NCBI GenBank assembly: GCA_936920195.1
Contig: CAKZHE010000064.1
Span: 1-42,451, forward strand
Length of the DNA: 42,451 nt
Direction: 5' to 3'
From: an uncultured cyanobacterium
GTDB lineage: Bacteria > Cyanobacteriota > Cyanobacteriia > Cyanobacteriales > FACHB-T130
Part shown: positions 7,620-16,519 of the stretch, in pieces
How the letters are laid out: every line of letters begins with the position of its first letter
How positions within the stretch are numbered: the first letter of the stretch is position 1
Program-made: the position numbers and the translations under genes
Notes under the pieces: generated by a model
What the model was told of the DNA's origin: nothing
The model's database searches: none
Seen by the model: only the letters and a program-made list of their open reading frames with translations

Positions 7620-9779
7620 ATGAAACGGATTTATCGTTTTTATTTGTTGCCTATTTTTGTTGTTGCGTTGATTGTATCTTTGAATTTAAGAACGATCGCG
7701 GCTAATTCACCCAGAGTAGAAAAAGAAAATATTCTACCAGGAGGGGCTGAATTGATTGCAGTTCCGCCGCGCATTAGAAAACCGGAATTAACTTTGCCGG
7801 AAGACTTTAGAGTGGTGCGGCAAATGCCTTTGAGTTCTGGAAAAAGAGAAATTATGCTGGTTTCTCCGAATACTGGAATAGAAAAAGTGTATTTAATGAG
7901 TCTTCCTGGTGCGGAAAAGTTTGAATTTTCTCAGGTTGAGTTTAGAAAAGTTTCAGGAATTGATTGGCGACCATTTACAGAGCAAAATCATATGCAAATT
8001 GATGATGCTAAGTTACAAAGTCTTCTCAATACATTTAAAATTATTTTTACCAATGATTCTGTGTCTAAGGTTATTTTGGGAGATGGCACTATAGCTGAAT
8101 TGAGTGCAAACCAAGTTGTAGTTAAATCGCCTAATGGAAAAGAGATAGAAAGAATTCAACTCCCCCAAGCTAATTTACCTATTAATAGTTCTATATTTAG
8201 TCAATCTAATTTGCCAACCAAGTCACTAGGTAAGTTAAAAAGCGCTCCTGCTAGTAACGATAATTCTATTTGGTTAAGTCAATCTACGTCAGCTTGTCAG
8301 AATAATACAGAAGTTTCTCTAAAGGGTGCAGAAAATACTATGGGGGCGCTGGAAGAAAGACTAGGAGCGACTGATCCTGTCTCGCAAAAAAGTGTTAGTG
8401 TTGTTGTTGGGGCAGCTTTGTCATTTGCTGTTTCGGCAATAAAATCTGACATAACTGCTGGAAGTTTGCAAGAGACGATTTGCAGACCTCCCGTACAATG
8501 CGACCAGCAAACTATTAGCGGAGGCAGTGAAGTTAGGACTGACTTGTTCCAAATGGCTGCGGGTAGTCGCAAAGAAGTCACGCTCGAATATGAGTTTTTT
8601 TCAGTTCCCGACAGTTTAGAGATGTTTTATGACGGGAAACAAATTTTTCGGGCTGGTCCTGCTTCTGGTCATGGTAGTCAGAAGTTTACTATTCCAGATA
8701 CAGCAGAGCAAGTAGGAGTAACAGTAACAGGAAATCCAAGCCAACCAACTGAATGGTGGTATAAGGTATCTTGTCCTCTTGGTGTAGATTCACCAAAACC
8801 TCATATAGCTTTATCAGTACCACGAGATCCAATGAAAGGAAATGCAAAAGGATCAGGGTATGGACCTCATAAAGGGGGAAAGGATTATGATTTTGGCTCT
8901 AAACAAGAGGGGGGTAATGAGAGTTTAGAGGCATTAACTAATCATAGCGGTGTTAAAAAGGATATAGATGACCTTCTCTCTGAATTAAATATAACAAAAG
9001 ATGATCTTAAAAAATATATTGAATACAAATACCAACCAAATCTAGAAACAGATGAAACGATAAAAAAGATGATAGAAAAGATAGAGCAGTCTTTTTTTAC
9101 TTGTCTTGAAACAGGGACATCACCTGGAGGCTCAATAAGCAAACTTTTCAACGCTTTGTTTATGAATTGGGATGGTACGAAAATTGATCCGTCAACAGAA
9201 AACCTAATAAACATTACTCAAGAAAGTGAAACCTTAACTGGAATGAAAACTCGGACTCTTCGGCATAGTAACGGAAGCGTTTTATCGAATCTGGTTAATA
9301 ATAAAGGTATTATATTTGGTGTTTTCCATGAAGCTCAAACCGCGATTCAAGAACAAATTAATAATGGAACCCCGATTGAAAAGATTAGTATTAATTCCAC
9401 GGACGATTTTCCTGCGCCAGATTTTAGTTGGCCACACAATGATGATCGTTTACAATATACTATCGGTGGAATTCAAGGGAGGGCTGTATTTATCGACAAT
9501 TTTAAAGTAGAAAAAAATAATTACACAGCAACATTACGTTTTGTTCTGTACGATGATTATGGAGTCGATTCTACTGATATTAAAAACCAAAAATTTAATC
9601 TATCCAAGCCAGAAACGTGGCCAAGACCTCCGGCAAGACTTATTTCTTCAGATTTACAAAAAGGCTATAAGGGTATGATTGCTCAGTGGTTTTTACAGCA
9701 TCAAGGTTCAGCTAAACCGTTTGTTAATGAAATAATTGTCGAAAAAGAAATTCATGGCACTTTAAAAATCAAAAAATAG
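7620..9779 (+). CDS. Large exported protein with DUF3289-like C-terminus, candidate effector
   Basis: This is a 719-residue protein with a signal peptide (MKRIYRFYLLPIFVVALIVS, cleavage likely after residue 28). The N-terminal 200 residues are unrecognised. Residues about 290-390 look like a beta-sandwich (EFFSVPDSLEMFYDGKQIF ... GNP ... WWYKVSCP). A Gly/Lys-rich linker follows (GSGYGPHKGGKDYDFGS). The last 280 residues include YTIGGIQGRA, NYTATLRFVLYDDYGVDSTD and MIAQWFLQHQGSAKPFVNEI. This order (about 20 residues each side of DHFGLD-like and WF-LQ/KPF motifs) recalls DUF3289, a C-terminal domain of enterobacterial secreted or toxin-like proteins. That match is from memory and moderate. GGAGGTGA (7608-7615) fixes the start. 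An M48 protease follows 34 bases later, suggesting an operon. Confidence 0.72.
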   Translation: MKRIYRFYLLPIFVVALIVSLNLRTIAANSPRVEKENILPGGAELIAVPPRIRKPELTLPEDFRVVRQMPLSSGKREIMLVSPNTGIEKVYLMSLPGAEKFEFSQVEFRKVSGIDWRPFTEQNHMQIDDAKLQSLLNTFKIIFTNDSVSKVILGDGTIAELSANQVVVKSPNGKEIERIQLPQANLPINSSIFSQSNLPTKSLGKLKSAPASNDNSIWLSQSTSACQNNTEVSLKGAENTMGALEERLGATDPVSQKSVSVVVGAALSFAVSAIKSDITAGSLQETICRPPVQCDQQTISGGSEVRTDLFQMAAGSRKEVTLEYEFFSVPDSLEMFYDGKQIFRAGPASGHGSQKFTIPDTAEQVGVTVTGNPSQPTEWWYKVSCPLGVDSPKPHIALSVPRDPMKGNAKGSGYGPHKGGKDYDFGSKQEGGNESLEALTNHSGVKKDIDDLLSELNITKDDLKKYIEYKYQPNLETDETIKKMIEKIEQSFFTCLETGTSPGGSISKLFNALFMNWDGTKIDPSTENLINITQESETLTGMKTRTLRHSNGSVLSNLVNNKGIIFGVFHEAQTAIQEQINNGTPIEKISINSTDDFPAPDFSWPHNDDRLQYTIGGIQGRAVFIDNFKVEKNNYTATLRFVLYDDYGVDSTDIKNQKFNLSKPETWPRPPARLISSDLQKGYKGMIAQWFLQHQGSAKPFVNEIIVEKEIHGTLKIKK

Positions 9780-9813
9780 TATTGATGCGATTTAATAAGG
9801 AGTCTAGATAACA

Positions 9814-11202
9814 ATGAAACCAGTATTACGCAATAACTTAATTTTAGCAATCTTGGGTGCAGTTTTATTCCTCTGCCTTAGCCTACTCTCACCCTTGGTA
9901 TTCCCTGACCAAAATTCTCAAGCAGCTACCCGCTATCAGATTCTAGCTGAAGCTGATAAACTGTATCTGCTAGGTAAAAGACCAGAGGCAGAAAGACTGT
10001 ATCGCCAAGTTAAACCAGCCTTTTCTAAAGAATCCCTCAATAACTTTCCTCAACCGATTACAGATCCCGAAAAATTATCCCCTGCTGGTCGAGTTTATTG
10101 GCGGATTGCCCAAGAGGGGATCAAAGAAAATCTGGAAACTAAGATTTTTGCACCATTGGAGTTGTTGCTAAAAGAACAACCAGAATTCGTACCCGCTTAT
10201 GTGCTGATGACTCAAGCCTTGCAAGAGCGGAATAAAAACAATGAAGCGCTGGAAATTTTGGAAAAAGGCGCGTCGATGTTTCCTGATTCTGTTGAGTTAG
10301 TCAAAGCTCAAGTTAACGCCTTACAGATAGACAAACAGTGGTTAGAAGCTTCTATTGCCGCTCGCCAATTTGCCATAGTTAACCCCAAACATCCAGAAAC
10401 CCCTGAATTTACTCGCCTTGCTGATGAAAACTTTGGTCGATTTCACGATGAGTTAAACACACAGATAATAATCTTAGGTATCTTAAATGCAGTCATCAAC
10501 CCAAATAAAGGGTTGTTGTTAGCTCCATTAATGCTCCAAGGTGAATCTGCTTTTGGCTCGGAATTAGCAAATTTAGAAAAACAACATCAACGGCTAATTC
10601 AAGACAAGGTTGTGCTTGATTATGTTAATGGCATTGGACAAGACATGGCTAAATTGATGGGCAGAGATTTTCAATACGAGTTTTATGTTGTCCAAGATAG
10701 TTCTATCAATGCCTTTGCTCTCCCTGGTGGTAAAGTCTTTGTCAATACAGGAGCGATTATGGCAACCAGATCTGAAGCTGAATTAGCGGGTTTGTTAGGT
10801 CACGAAGTTTCCCACGCCGTTCTTTCCCACGGTTTTCAAAAGATTGTTAGCGCTAACTTGCTAGCTGATTTAAAGAACGTTATTCCCTTTGGCAATCTGA
10901 TTGCAAGTTTGGTATTTCTAGAATTCAGTCGCCAGAATGAGCGGCAATCAGACATTTTAGGAACGAGAGCGATCGCCGCTTCTGGTTATGCTGCTGATGG
11001 AGTTTACAATCTGATGGATACTCTCAGCAAGCAACAACAGGAAAGCCTTCCGCCTTATCTTTCAAGTCATCCTGTACCAACAGAAAGAGTTAGCTACCTA
11101 CAAGGACTAATCCAGCAAAATGGCTATAATCGTTATGCCTTTGAAGGAGTGGAAAAACACGCCGCTATTCAGAAGCGTCTGAAACAGTTGATTGGTGGTT
11201 AA
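9814..11202 (+). CDS. TPR-containing M48-family zinc metalloprotease, exported
   Basis: This is a 462-residue protein. Residues 10-33 form a signal peptide or membrane anchor. About 100-220 contain TPR-like helices (PEFVPAYVLMTQALQERNKN, then EALEILEKGASMFPDSVELV). The M48 protease domain follows with HEVSH (His330, Glu331, His334) and the third ligand in NERQSD (Glu376, with Asp380). The catalytic residues are intact. The domain order (TPR first) is the reverse of BepA/YfgC but the parts are the same; BepA degrades misassembled outer-membrane proteins. Here it probably acts in the periplasm. AAGGAG at 9798-9803 precedes the ATG. Its place between two exported proteins suggests it processes or quality-controls them. 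Confidence 0.88.
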   Translation: MKPVLRNNLILAILGAVLFLCLSLLSPLVFPDQNSQAATRYQILAEADKLYLLGKRPEAERLYRQVKPAFSKESLNNFPQPITDPEKLSPAGRVYWRIAQEGIKENLETKIFAPLELLLKEQPEFVPAYVLMTQALQERNKNNEALEILEKGASMFPDSVELVKAQVNALQIDKQWLEASIAARQFAIVNPKHPETPEFTRLADENFGRFHDELNTQIIILGILNAVINPNKGLLLAPLMLQGESAFGSELANLEKQHQRLIQDKVVLDYVNGIGQDMAKLMGRDFQYEFYVVQDSSINAFALPGGKVFVNTGAIMATRSEAELAGLLGHEVSHAVLSHGFQKIVSANLLADLKNVIPFGNLIASLVFLEFSRQNERQSDILGTRAIAASGYAADGVYNLMDTLSKQQQESLPPYLSSHPVPTERVSYLQGLIQQNGYNRYAFEGVEKHAAIQKRLKQLIGG

Positions 11203-11306
11203 AAATTATGCCCTCAAAGTAGGAATGGGCAACCAAGCCTATTCCTATAACCCTAATTTTTTCATTAAAGTTTTACCCTAGTAAGGAGATTTCCAAGGAG
11301 AAGTTT

Positions 11307-12143
11307 ATGAGTCATCAACACTATCGTCAAAGTATCGGTCAAAAATTATTTTGGTTGCTCAGTTTAGGATTAGGCACAGCTTTTCTGGTTGCTGCAATTC
11401 CTGGCTCAACTCAGCCAATACTTGATTCAAATTTCCTCAAGCAAAATTTCCAAAAGCAAGATCAAAATTCCTCTGATATCAACGAAATTCTGAAATTACT
11501 ACCTCAATCTGTGGCAAAGTATTCCAGAGATAATAATTTCATTATTGATTATATAGTTGTTGTTGATAGCTATGCACTTGTTTCGTATAATCTGGGAAAC
11601 AACGGCTCTCGCGTTCTCTTTAACAAAAAGAACAATCGCTGGAAAATAATATCTGATGACTGGAATTATTCACCTGAAAATGATTCATCACGACAAGGTG
11701 TTCCGAAGGATACCGCTATTCAGCTAAAAAATCAGCTTGACCAACAATTCCGTAATAGCGCAGAAGAATTGCAAAAATTTCGCCTATCATGGTCGCGTCA
11801 GTACCATGATAGTATCAATTTTTTAGGTAGATGGACAGCTTCTGCCGGATCTGAAGAAATTATGACTCTTTCGTTTTTTCCTTCGACTCGTCAAAATACT
11901 ATTTGTGTAGTTGCGTGGTCAACCCGCAAACAAGTTTTTGAGGTAGGCAAAGTTAGTGGCAGACAGATTAAAACTCCCACCCAAACATTTTCTTTAATGC
12001 TATCCCAAGATCCAACCAATCCAGATCCATTTACTGTTGCTAATACTGCTGGTTATGAAGGTGTTGCATATCCATTACCACTGAAAACTTGGTACTACAA
12101 CCAAGATACCTTAACCAAACTTAAAGCGTGTCAACAAGAATAG
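11307..12143 (+). CDS. Exported or membrane-anchored protein of unknown function
   Basis: This is a 278-residue protein with one N-terminal hydrophobic segment (residues 15-32, WLLSLGLGTAFLVAA). The rest is soluble, with a short first domain (VVVDSYALVSYNLG ... NRWKIISDDWNY), a helical linker, and a second part with RWTASAGSEEIMTLSFFP. I do not recognise a family. GGAG at 11297-11300 supports the start. It lies 104 bases after the M48 protease gene in the same direction, so it is probably part of the same transcription unit. Its stop is only 16 bases from the end of the converging gene. Confidence 0.7.
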   Translation: MSHQHYRQSIGQKLFWLLSLGLGTAFLVAAIPGSTQPILDSNFLKQNFQKQDQNSSDINEILKLLPQSVAKYSRDNNFIIDYIVVVDSYALVSYNLGNNGSRVLFNKKNNRWKIISDDWNYSPENDSSRQGVPKDTAIQLKNQLDQQFRNSAEELQKFRLSWSRQYHDSINFLGRWTASAGSEEIMTLSFFPSTRQNTICVVAWSTRKQVFEVGKVSGRQIKTPTQTFSLMLSQDPTNPDPFTVANTAGYEGVAYPLPLKTWYYNQDTLTKLKACQQE

Positions 12144-12159
12144 GGAGCAATAATTACTG

Positions 12160-12624
12160 TCAAATTTCACCCATTTGACGTTTCATTATACACACAACTG
12201 TTCCATAGCCATAACTGCGATCGCCTTCTAATGCAGACAAAGTTTGATGGCTAATATCCTCCAAATCGCCACACTTGCTCGTCCATACCCCAGAGGCAAG
12301 CTGTCGTGCCATGTGGCTTGGCATCCCATCTTCATCAACATAAATTGCTACTTTTTCAAAACCAGGCTCAAAATTTTCATCATCGCAAACCTCATATCCA
12401 AGGCTTTGAAAACATTCGATGAAAACATCTAAAGATTCATCTTCTTGTTCGCCTAAAGGCCAATAGTAAGGTGCGGTATCGTAAGGAATAGGCCACCAAG
12501 GACGACGATCTTCTCCTGCTGCCCAGGCAACACAATTATAATTTGGAGTTCTCGGACTGGTAATTGAGTAATCGCTACTTCTTAAACTCTGGTAGCGAAG
12601 CTCTAGCGAAATAGAGTCTCCCAT
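12160..12624 (-). CDS. Small hypothetical protein (DUF7689-like)
   Basis: This is a 154-residue soluble protein. Conserved-looking blocks are YNCVAWAAGE near the N-terminus, WWPIPYDTAPYYWP, GYEVCDDENFEPGFEKVAIY, the HMARQLASGVWTSKCGDLED block and YGYGTVVCIMKR. The pattern of a Cys in NCVAWA and a His in HMARQL, set in an alpha/beta context, would fit a papain/NlpC-like fold, but this is inference. I recall this architecture as the DUF7689 family of cyanobacteria. It starts 12 bases after the stop of the upstream small gene at 12637, so the two should be translated from one message. It converges on the exported-protein cluster. Confidence 0.7.
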   Translation of the reverse strand: MGDSISLELRYQSLRSSDYSITSPRTPNYNCVAWAAGEDRRPWWPIPYDTAPYYWPLGEQEDESLDVFIECFQSLGYEVCDDENFEPGFEKVAIYVDEDGMPSHMARQLASGVWTSKCGDLEDISHQTLSALEGDRSYGYGTVVCIMKRQMGEI

Positions 12625-12636
12625 GTCAAAATAATA

Positions 12637-12951
12637 TTAATCAATTAATCCTTCACTTCTGCCCCAATTAAGCCAAGCTTCCACAGCCTGCTCGAAACTA
12701 TCATTAGGATTAGTAGGATCTCGATCTGTTAACGCTTTAAGAGCAACAAACCAATGATCTGGTTGATTTTTCAAGGAACGCAAAATAAAGGGAATTGCTG
12801 GCTTACCCATAGCAATTATTTTGTAATAATTAAGATTAGTGATTTTCTTAGTAATTGATGAAAATCCGCAAGTTTCGCTTTGCCATTTCCCAGCCAGAGC
12901 ATTAAAATTTTGCTCCAACTTACTGATGGTTTCGTTAATATCAGCAATCAT
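12637..12951 (-). CDS. Small hypothetical protein, partner of the 12160 gene
   Basis: This is a 104-residue protein: an N-terminal helix (MIADINETISKLEQNFNAL), a segment WQSETCGFSS, then NYYKIIAMGKPAIPFILRSL, DHWFVALKALTDRDP and a final AWLNWGRSEGLID. I have seen this layout in cyanobacterial hypotheticals paired with the gene that follows here. No catalytic motif is visible. The frame also opens at TTG 12960, but ATG at 12951 is preferred. The 12-base gap to the next gene suggests coupling, as in toxin-antitoxin or effector-immunity pairs, though this is inference. Confidence 0.65.
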   Translation of the reverse strand: MIADINETISKLEQNFNALAGKWQSETCGFSSITKKITNLNYYKIIAMGKPAIPFILRSLKNQPDHWFVALKALTDRDPTNPNDSFEQAVEAWLNWGRSEGLID

Positions 12952-13033
12952 TTTTGTCAAAAAATGGGTGTCTAATCAACATCCTATCATTTTAAGCGAT
13001 ATATAGCGCGTCTGAATCATAATTGTAAATGTG

Positions 13034-13096
13034 TAGGGGTAGCGCCCCCGTACCTACCCCGTTAAATAGGGGCAACCACGGGGGGATTGCCCCTAC
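13034..13096. repeat. Dispersed 63-bp repeat (GGGGTAGCGCCCCCG family), copy 1
   Basis: This begins TAGGGGTAGCGCCCCCGT and ends GGGGGGATTGCCCCTAC. It has an internal inverted repeat GGGGCAA/TTGCCCC. Copies of the same length lie at 22931-22993 and about 33911-33973. This copy sits in the divergent gap between the 12951 and 13210 genes. Confidence 0.85.
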
Positions 13097-13209
13097 GGGA
13101 TTGCACAACTCAAAGACATTTGGGCAGTGCATCGGCCTAGTGTACCTCATAAACCCGTGATACGCTGTATTGAGCGCCCTCTATTTTAATATTGGAGCAG
13201 TTTTCATCA

Positions 13210-13830
13210 ATGTCATACAGTCAATTTAGTATAGAAACCATCAAAACAACCTTTGGAATTACCGTTTTTGAAAGCTTCGGAATTTTTGCCGACATCCCTG
13301 AATTAGATTACAGCGATTTTCTAGCCCAAAGCTTACGAGAATATGTTCCTTTAGCCCTGGCTATTGCCACCGAAAAAGCACGTTCTGAATTTATTGTTGC
13401 ACCAATTTTATTTGAACTTCGCAAACAGTTTCACAATCAAATCAGTCTATTTTCAGGTCGAGAGTTTAATGTAGAAATTCCGAAGGGATTAAATGGCTTT
13501 TGCGATTTTCTGATTAGCCAATCCTCGGAACAGTTAGTCATTGAAGCCCCAGTTATCGCTATCGTAGAAGCCAAAAATGATAACATCCAGTCAGGTTTAG
13601 GGCAATGTATGGCAGAAATGATTGGGGCACAGTTGTTTAACGATCGCCAAGAAAATCAGGTAAAAACAATTTATGGAGTTATTACCACAGGCACTAACTG
13701 GAAATTTATGAAACTAGAAGGACAAGTTATTTCGATAGATTTGAATGAGTATTTTCTGAATAACGTGGGCAAGCTTTTAGGAATATTAAGAAATTGTATT
13801 GAGTCTAATAAGTCGTCTAACACAGAATAA
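13210..13830 (+). CDS. PD-(D/E)XK nuclease-like protein
   Basis: This is a 206-residue protein of a family common in cyanobacteria. The likely nuclease core is GFCDFLI (Asp99) followed by IVEAKND (Glu120, Lys122), the spacing expected of a PD-(D/E)XK site. An upstream EKARSEFIVAPIL helix and the downstream GLGQCMAEMIGAQLFN segment are conserved in relatives as I recall. It could cut DNA or be a restriction-type accessory. There is no methyltransferase nearby, so it is not a classic R-M gene. The ORF opens at TTG 13192, but ATG 13210 with GGAG at 13194 is chosen. The product is probably cytosolic. Confidence 0.72.
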   Translation: MSYSQFSIETIKTTFGITVFESFGIFADIPELDYSDFLAQSLREYVPLALAIATEKARSEFIVAPILFELRKQFHNQISLFSGREFNVEIPKGLNGFCDFLISQSSEQLVIEAPVIAIVEAKNDNIQSGLGQCMAEMIGAQLFNDRQENQVKTIYGVITTGTNWKFMKLEGQVISIDLNEYFLNNVGKLLGILRNCIESNKSSNTE

Positions 13831-13875
13831 ATGTAGAAGTTGGAGAGGTGGATAACAATTATTTATATTTTTTTA

Positions 13876-13910
13876 GATTGGGAATGCCCAATCCGTGCAT
13901 TTTTTATTGA
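13876..13910 (+). terminator. Probable terminator after the nuclease-like gene
   Basis: Stem GATTGGG/CCCAATC with loop AATG is followed, after CGTGCA, by six T. It lies 46 bases after the stop codon. The short stem and the gap before the T-run make it moderate. Confidence 0.55.
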
Positions 13911-14097
13911 GATAAATTCGGACTTGGTTGCATTTCTGACAACATTTGCAGCGCTTACCCCTCCCGAAAGGCTATAAATGAAGGGATGGCAGTATAGCAA
14001 GCTAGTCCCACTGGGGACTCTTCCTATTTTATCCGCCAGCGATTAGGATCGTGCAGAAGCGATCGCCTTTCGCCAGCTATTTAAGGAGTGAATTTAT

Positions 14098-16251
14098 ATG
14101 AAGCGGCTGTTTTCAAGCATTGCACTGTCAGGTTGTCTGTGGGGGGTGGCGGAACTGTCTTTTTTGCCGTTGTGGAATTTGTCGGCGAATGTCCAAGCCC
14201 AAACTTTTGGCAACTTGCATTATAATTTCTACGGTCAACAAATTCCCCTGAACCTCCGACAAGATACCATTGCCGTTGAATTTAAAACTGGTTCTGGCAA
14301 GACGCGGGGGAGTTCCTTGTCAAACGCCAGTCAGTTGCAGCGAGAATTACAACGGGGGAGCGGTGACACGCGGGGAGGAGGTGAGCCAATCAAGTTTAAC
14401 GTGGAAGTGAATGCTTTGGGCGATCGCTATGCTGTGGTCAGCATTCCCAAAGGCAGCACTAGGGGTAATCCCGAAGGACTGAAACAAGTCCTGGAACAGA
14501 AATCCTACATTCAAGGAACTTTACCAGTTCTTAGCCGCACAGACCGAGATGAAAAAATAGTTTTGCCTAACGAAATTATTATTAGCTTTCAACCAGGAAC
14601 ATCAGAAGCTCAGAAACAACTAATCTTACTGAATAACAATTTAGAAGTTATTCGTTCCCTGCGCTTTACCAAGGATAAATATGTGGTGCGATCGCGGTCT
14701 GGTGGTATAAATATTCTCAACACTGCCAACACCCTCAATAATGCCGAAGGCGTAAAATATTCCACACCCAATTTCCTGCAATCCGTTTCCTACGGTTTAA
14801 AAGAACAAAGTTTACAAAATGCTGCCGTCGCTGGCGTTCCCCAAAATCAAGAACAACTGAAAAAACTCCTGACAGAGTTGGCAGCGCGAGACAACAATCC
14901 TGATTCTCCCTATCGAAGCGACTTACTTCCCCTGCAATGGCATTTAGACAGCACTCCCCAAAGAGGAAAATACTTGCCTAGAACTGATGTTCATGCCATT
15001 GATGCTTGGAAAAATAGCAATGCTGGCAGTGGAGTCATAGTGGCAGTTATTGACAGTTTAATTGAATGGGATCATCCCGATTTAATTAACAACGTCTATA
15101 CCGTGCCGGAAGATACCGAAGACAAATTACCCGACGAAGTTCACGGTTGGGACTTTGCCCAAGACGATGCTGATACTAGAATTAGTGAAGAAGAACTAGA
15201 ACAGGCAGCACCGATTTTCAAAGAGATGTTTACTCTTTCTAATGACGAGTTGCTGGAAAAATATCCCGACTTAGCTGCGGGAGTAGCATCCTATTTTCCC
15301 GACTTTTCTAAAGGGCAAGTTGCCACCTTCATTCGCAATTATATTCGCAACACCATTGCCGCTGAATTTCATGGTACTTGGTCTTCTGGCGTAATTGCTG
15401 CCCATGCTGCCGATGGTAAAGGGGTGATGGGAGTAGCTCCCAATGCCAAAATTTTACCCGTGCGCGTTTTTGGTTTAGGTGGCTCCATCACTCCCGCCGC
15501 TTTAGCCGATAGCATCCGGTATGCAGCGGCGCGGGGAGCCAACGTAATTAACATGAGTTTGGGTGGCTTTATGCCGGGGCAAGAAGAAGTAGAAGCGATT
15601 TTTGAAGTCTTGGATGCTCACCCCAATTTAGTCATTATTGCTTCGGCGGGGAATGAAAGTTTAGACGGAGTAGCTTTTCCCTCGGCAGTTCCGGGAGTAT
15701 TATCGGTGGGAGCAACTAATTTAGCTGGGAAACGAACAGTTTATAGCAATTATGGCGGACAGCTAGCCGTTGTTGCCCCTGGAGGCGATACTGCTGAAGT
15801 CAATAAGGGGGGTATCCTGACTACCGGGGGAACCTGGGTAGACGGCTTCTGGGAAGGAGTGACGGAAGGTGCTGAGGGTTGGGGGGTGGCATTGGATAAT
15901 AAGGGCAAATATGTCCAAGTACAGGGAACATCGTTCTCTGCTCCCACGGTATCCGGAGTAATGGCACTAATGATTGGGGAAGATCCTAAAAGAAGTTTAG
16001 GACGCGATCGCCTAGTTAACATCCTCAAGCAAACTTCTAGTTACGAACCTCTGAATATTTCCACCGCCGATAACTATAAATATCGCTTGCAAAAGGAAGT
16101 TGGTTTTGGCACGGCGCTCAATTTCCAAGTTTTGCGTCCATCTGGGATTTTTCCCTTGCCCCAACCAGTTACCATTGAGCAATACTATTTTGGCAGCGGT
16201 TTAGTTAATTCGGCAGCGGCAGTAGAACAAGTGAAGCGCGAGCGATTTTAA
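14098..16251 (+). CDS. Exported subtilisin-like serine protease (S8) with a long insertion
   Basis: This is a 717-residue protein with a signal peptide (residues 1-35, ending VQAQ). An N-terminal propeptide-like region of about 240 residues precedes the catalytic domain. The triad is visible: Asp319 in AVIDSLIEWDHP, His425 in HGTWSSGVIAAH, Ser612 in GTSFSAPTVSG, and oxyanion Asn519 in ASAGNES. The Asp-His spacing is 106 residues, far more than the roughly 35-60 usual for subtilases. The extra part is an acidic helical stretch (residues about 345-400). The common HGTHVAG is HGTWSSG here. AAGGAG (14083-14088) fixes the start. It should act outside the cytoplasm; the substrate is unknown. Confidence 0.88.
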   Translation: MKRLFSSIALSGCLWGVAELSFLPLWNLSANVQAQTFGNLHYNFYGQQIPLNLRQDTIAVEFKTGSGKTRGSSLSNASQLQRELQRGSGDTRGGGEPIKFNVEVNALGDRYAVVSIPKGSTRGNPEGLKQVLEQKSYIQGTLPVLSRTDRDEKIVLPNEIIISFQPGTSEAQKQLILLNNNLEVIRSLRFTKDKYVVRSRSGGINILNTANTLNNAEGVKYSTPNFLQSVSYGLKEQSLQNAAVAGVPQNQEQLKKLLTELAARDNNPDSPYRSDLLPLQWHLDSTPQRGKYLPRTDVHAIDAWKNSNAGSGVIVAVIDSLIEWDHPDLINNVYTVPEDTEDKLPDEVHGWDFAQDDADTRISEEELEQAAPIFKEMFTLSNDELLEKYPDLAAGVASYFPDFSKGQVATFIRNYIRNTIAAEFHGTWSSGVIAAHAADGKGVMGVAPNAKILPVRVFGLGGSITPAALADSIRYAAARGANVINMSLGGFMPGQEEVEAIFEVLDAHPNLVIIASAGNESLDGVAFPSAVPGVLSVGATNLAGKRTVYSNYGGQLAVVAPGGDTAEVNKGGILTTGGTWVDGFWEGVTEGAEGWGVALDNKGKYVQVQGTSFSAPTVSGVMALMIGEDPKRSLGRDRLVNILKQTSSYEPLNISTADNYKYRLQKEVGFGTALNFQVLRPSGIFPLPQPVTIEQYYFGSGLVNSAAAVEQVKRERF

Positions 16252-16272
16252 TTTAAAGTTGGCAAATTGATA

Positions 16273-16300
16273 GTTGGGTGGAGGAAAAGCACCACCCAAC
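16273..16300 (+). terminator. Hairpin after the protease gene
   Basis: Stem GTTGGGTGG/CCACCCAAC (9 bp) with a 10-base loop lies 22 bases after the protease stop. There is no T-run, so it may be a weak terminator or a dispersed palindrome. Confidence 0.5.
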
Positions 16301-16360
16301 TCAATCACAATTAGTAGCCAAAGACAGTAGGTGGTCATAAATAAAAGATTATAAGCAAAA

Positions 16361-16414
16361 GTTTGTAGTTGGGGCTTCAGCCCTCCGGATTAGGGCTAAA
16401 GCCCAACTACAAAC
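16361..16414. repeat. Dispersed hairpin repeat, copy 2 (inverted relative to copy 1)
   Basis: Arms GTTTGTAGTTGGGGCTTCAG and GCTAAAGCCCAACTACAAAC close around CTCCGGATTA. Reverse-complemented, it matches the repeat at 1-55 with a few changes (for example G inserted in the GGGG and C/T exchanges). It lies between the protease and DUF4160 genes. Confidence 0.85.
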
Positions 16415-16519
16415 TTCCCTTTATTTTTTACTTTAATTATGACTATCTACTTAGTAGTCGTTTTGGAGTGCGATCGCGTCTGCTAAAATAAAGAGGTATT
16501 TCTTGGAAAATCGGTCGGA

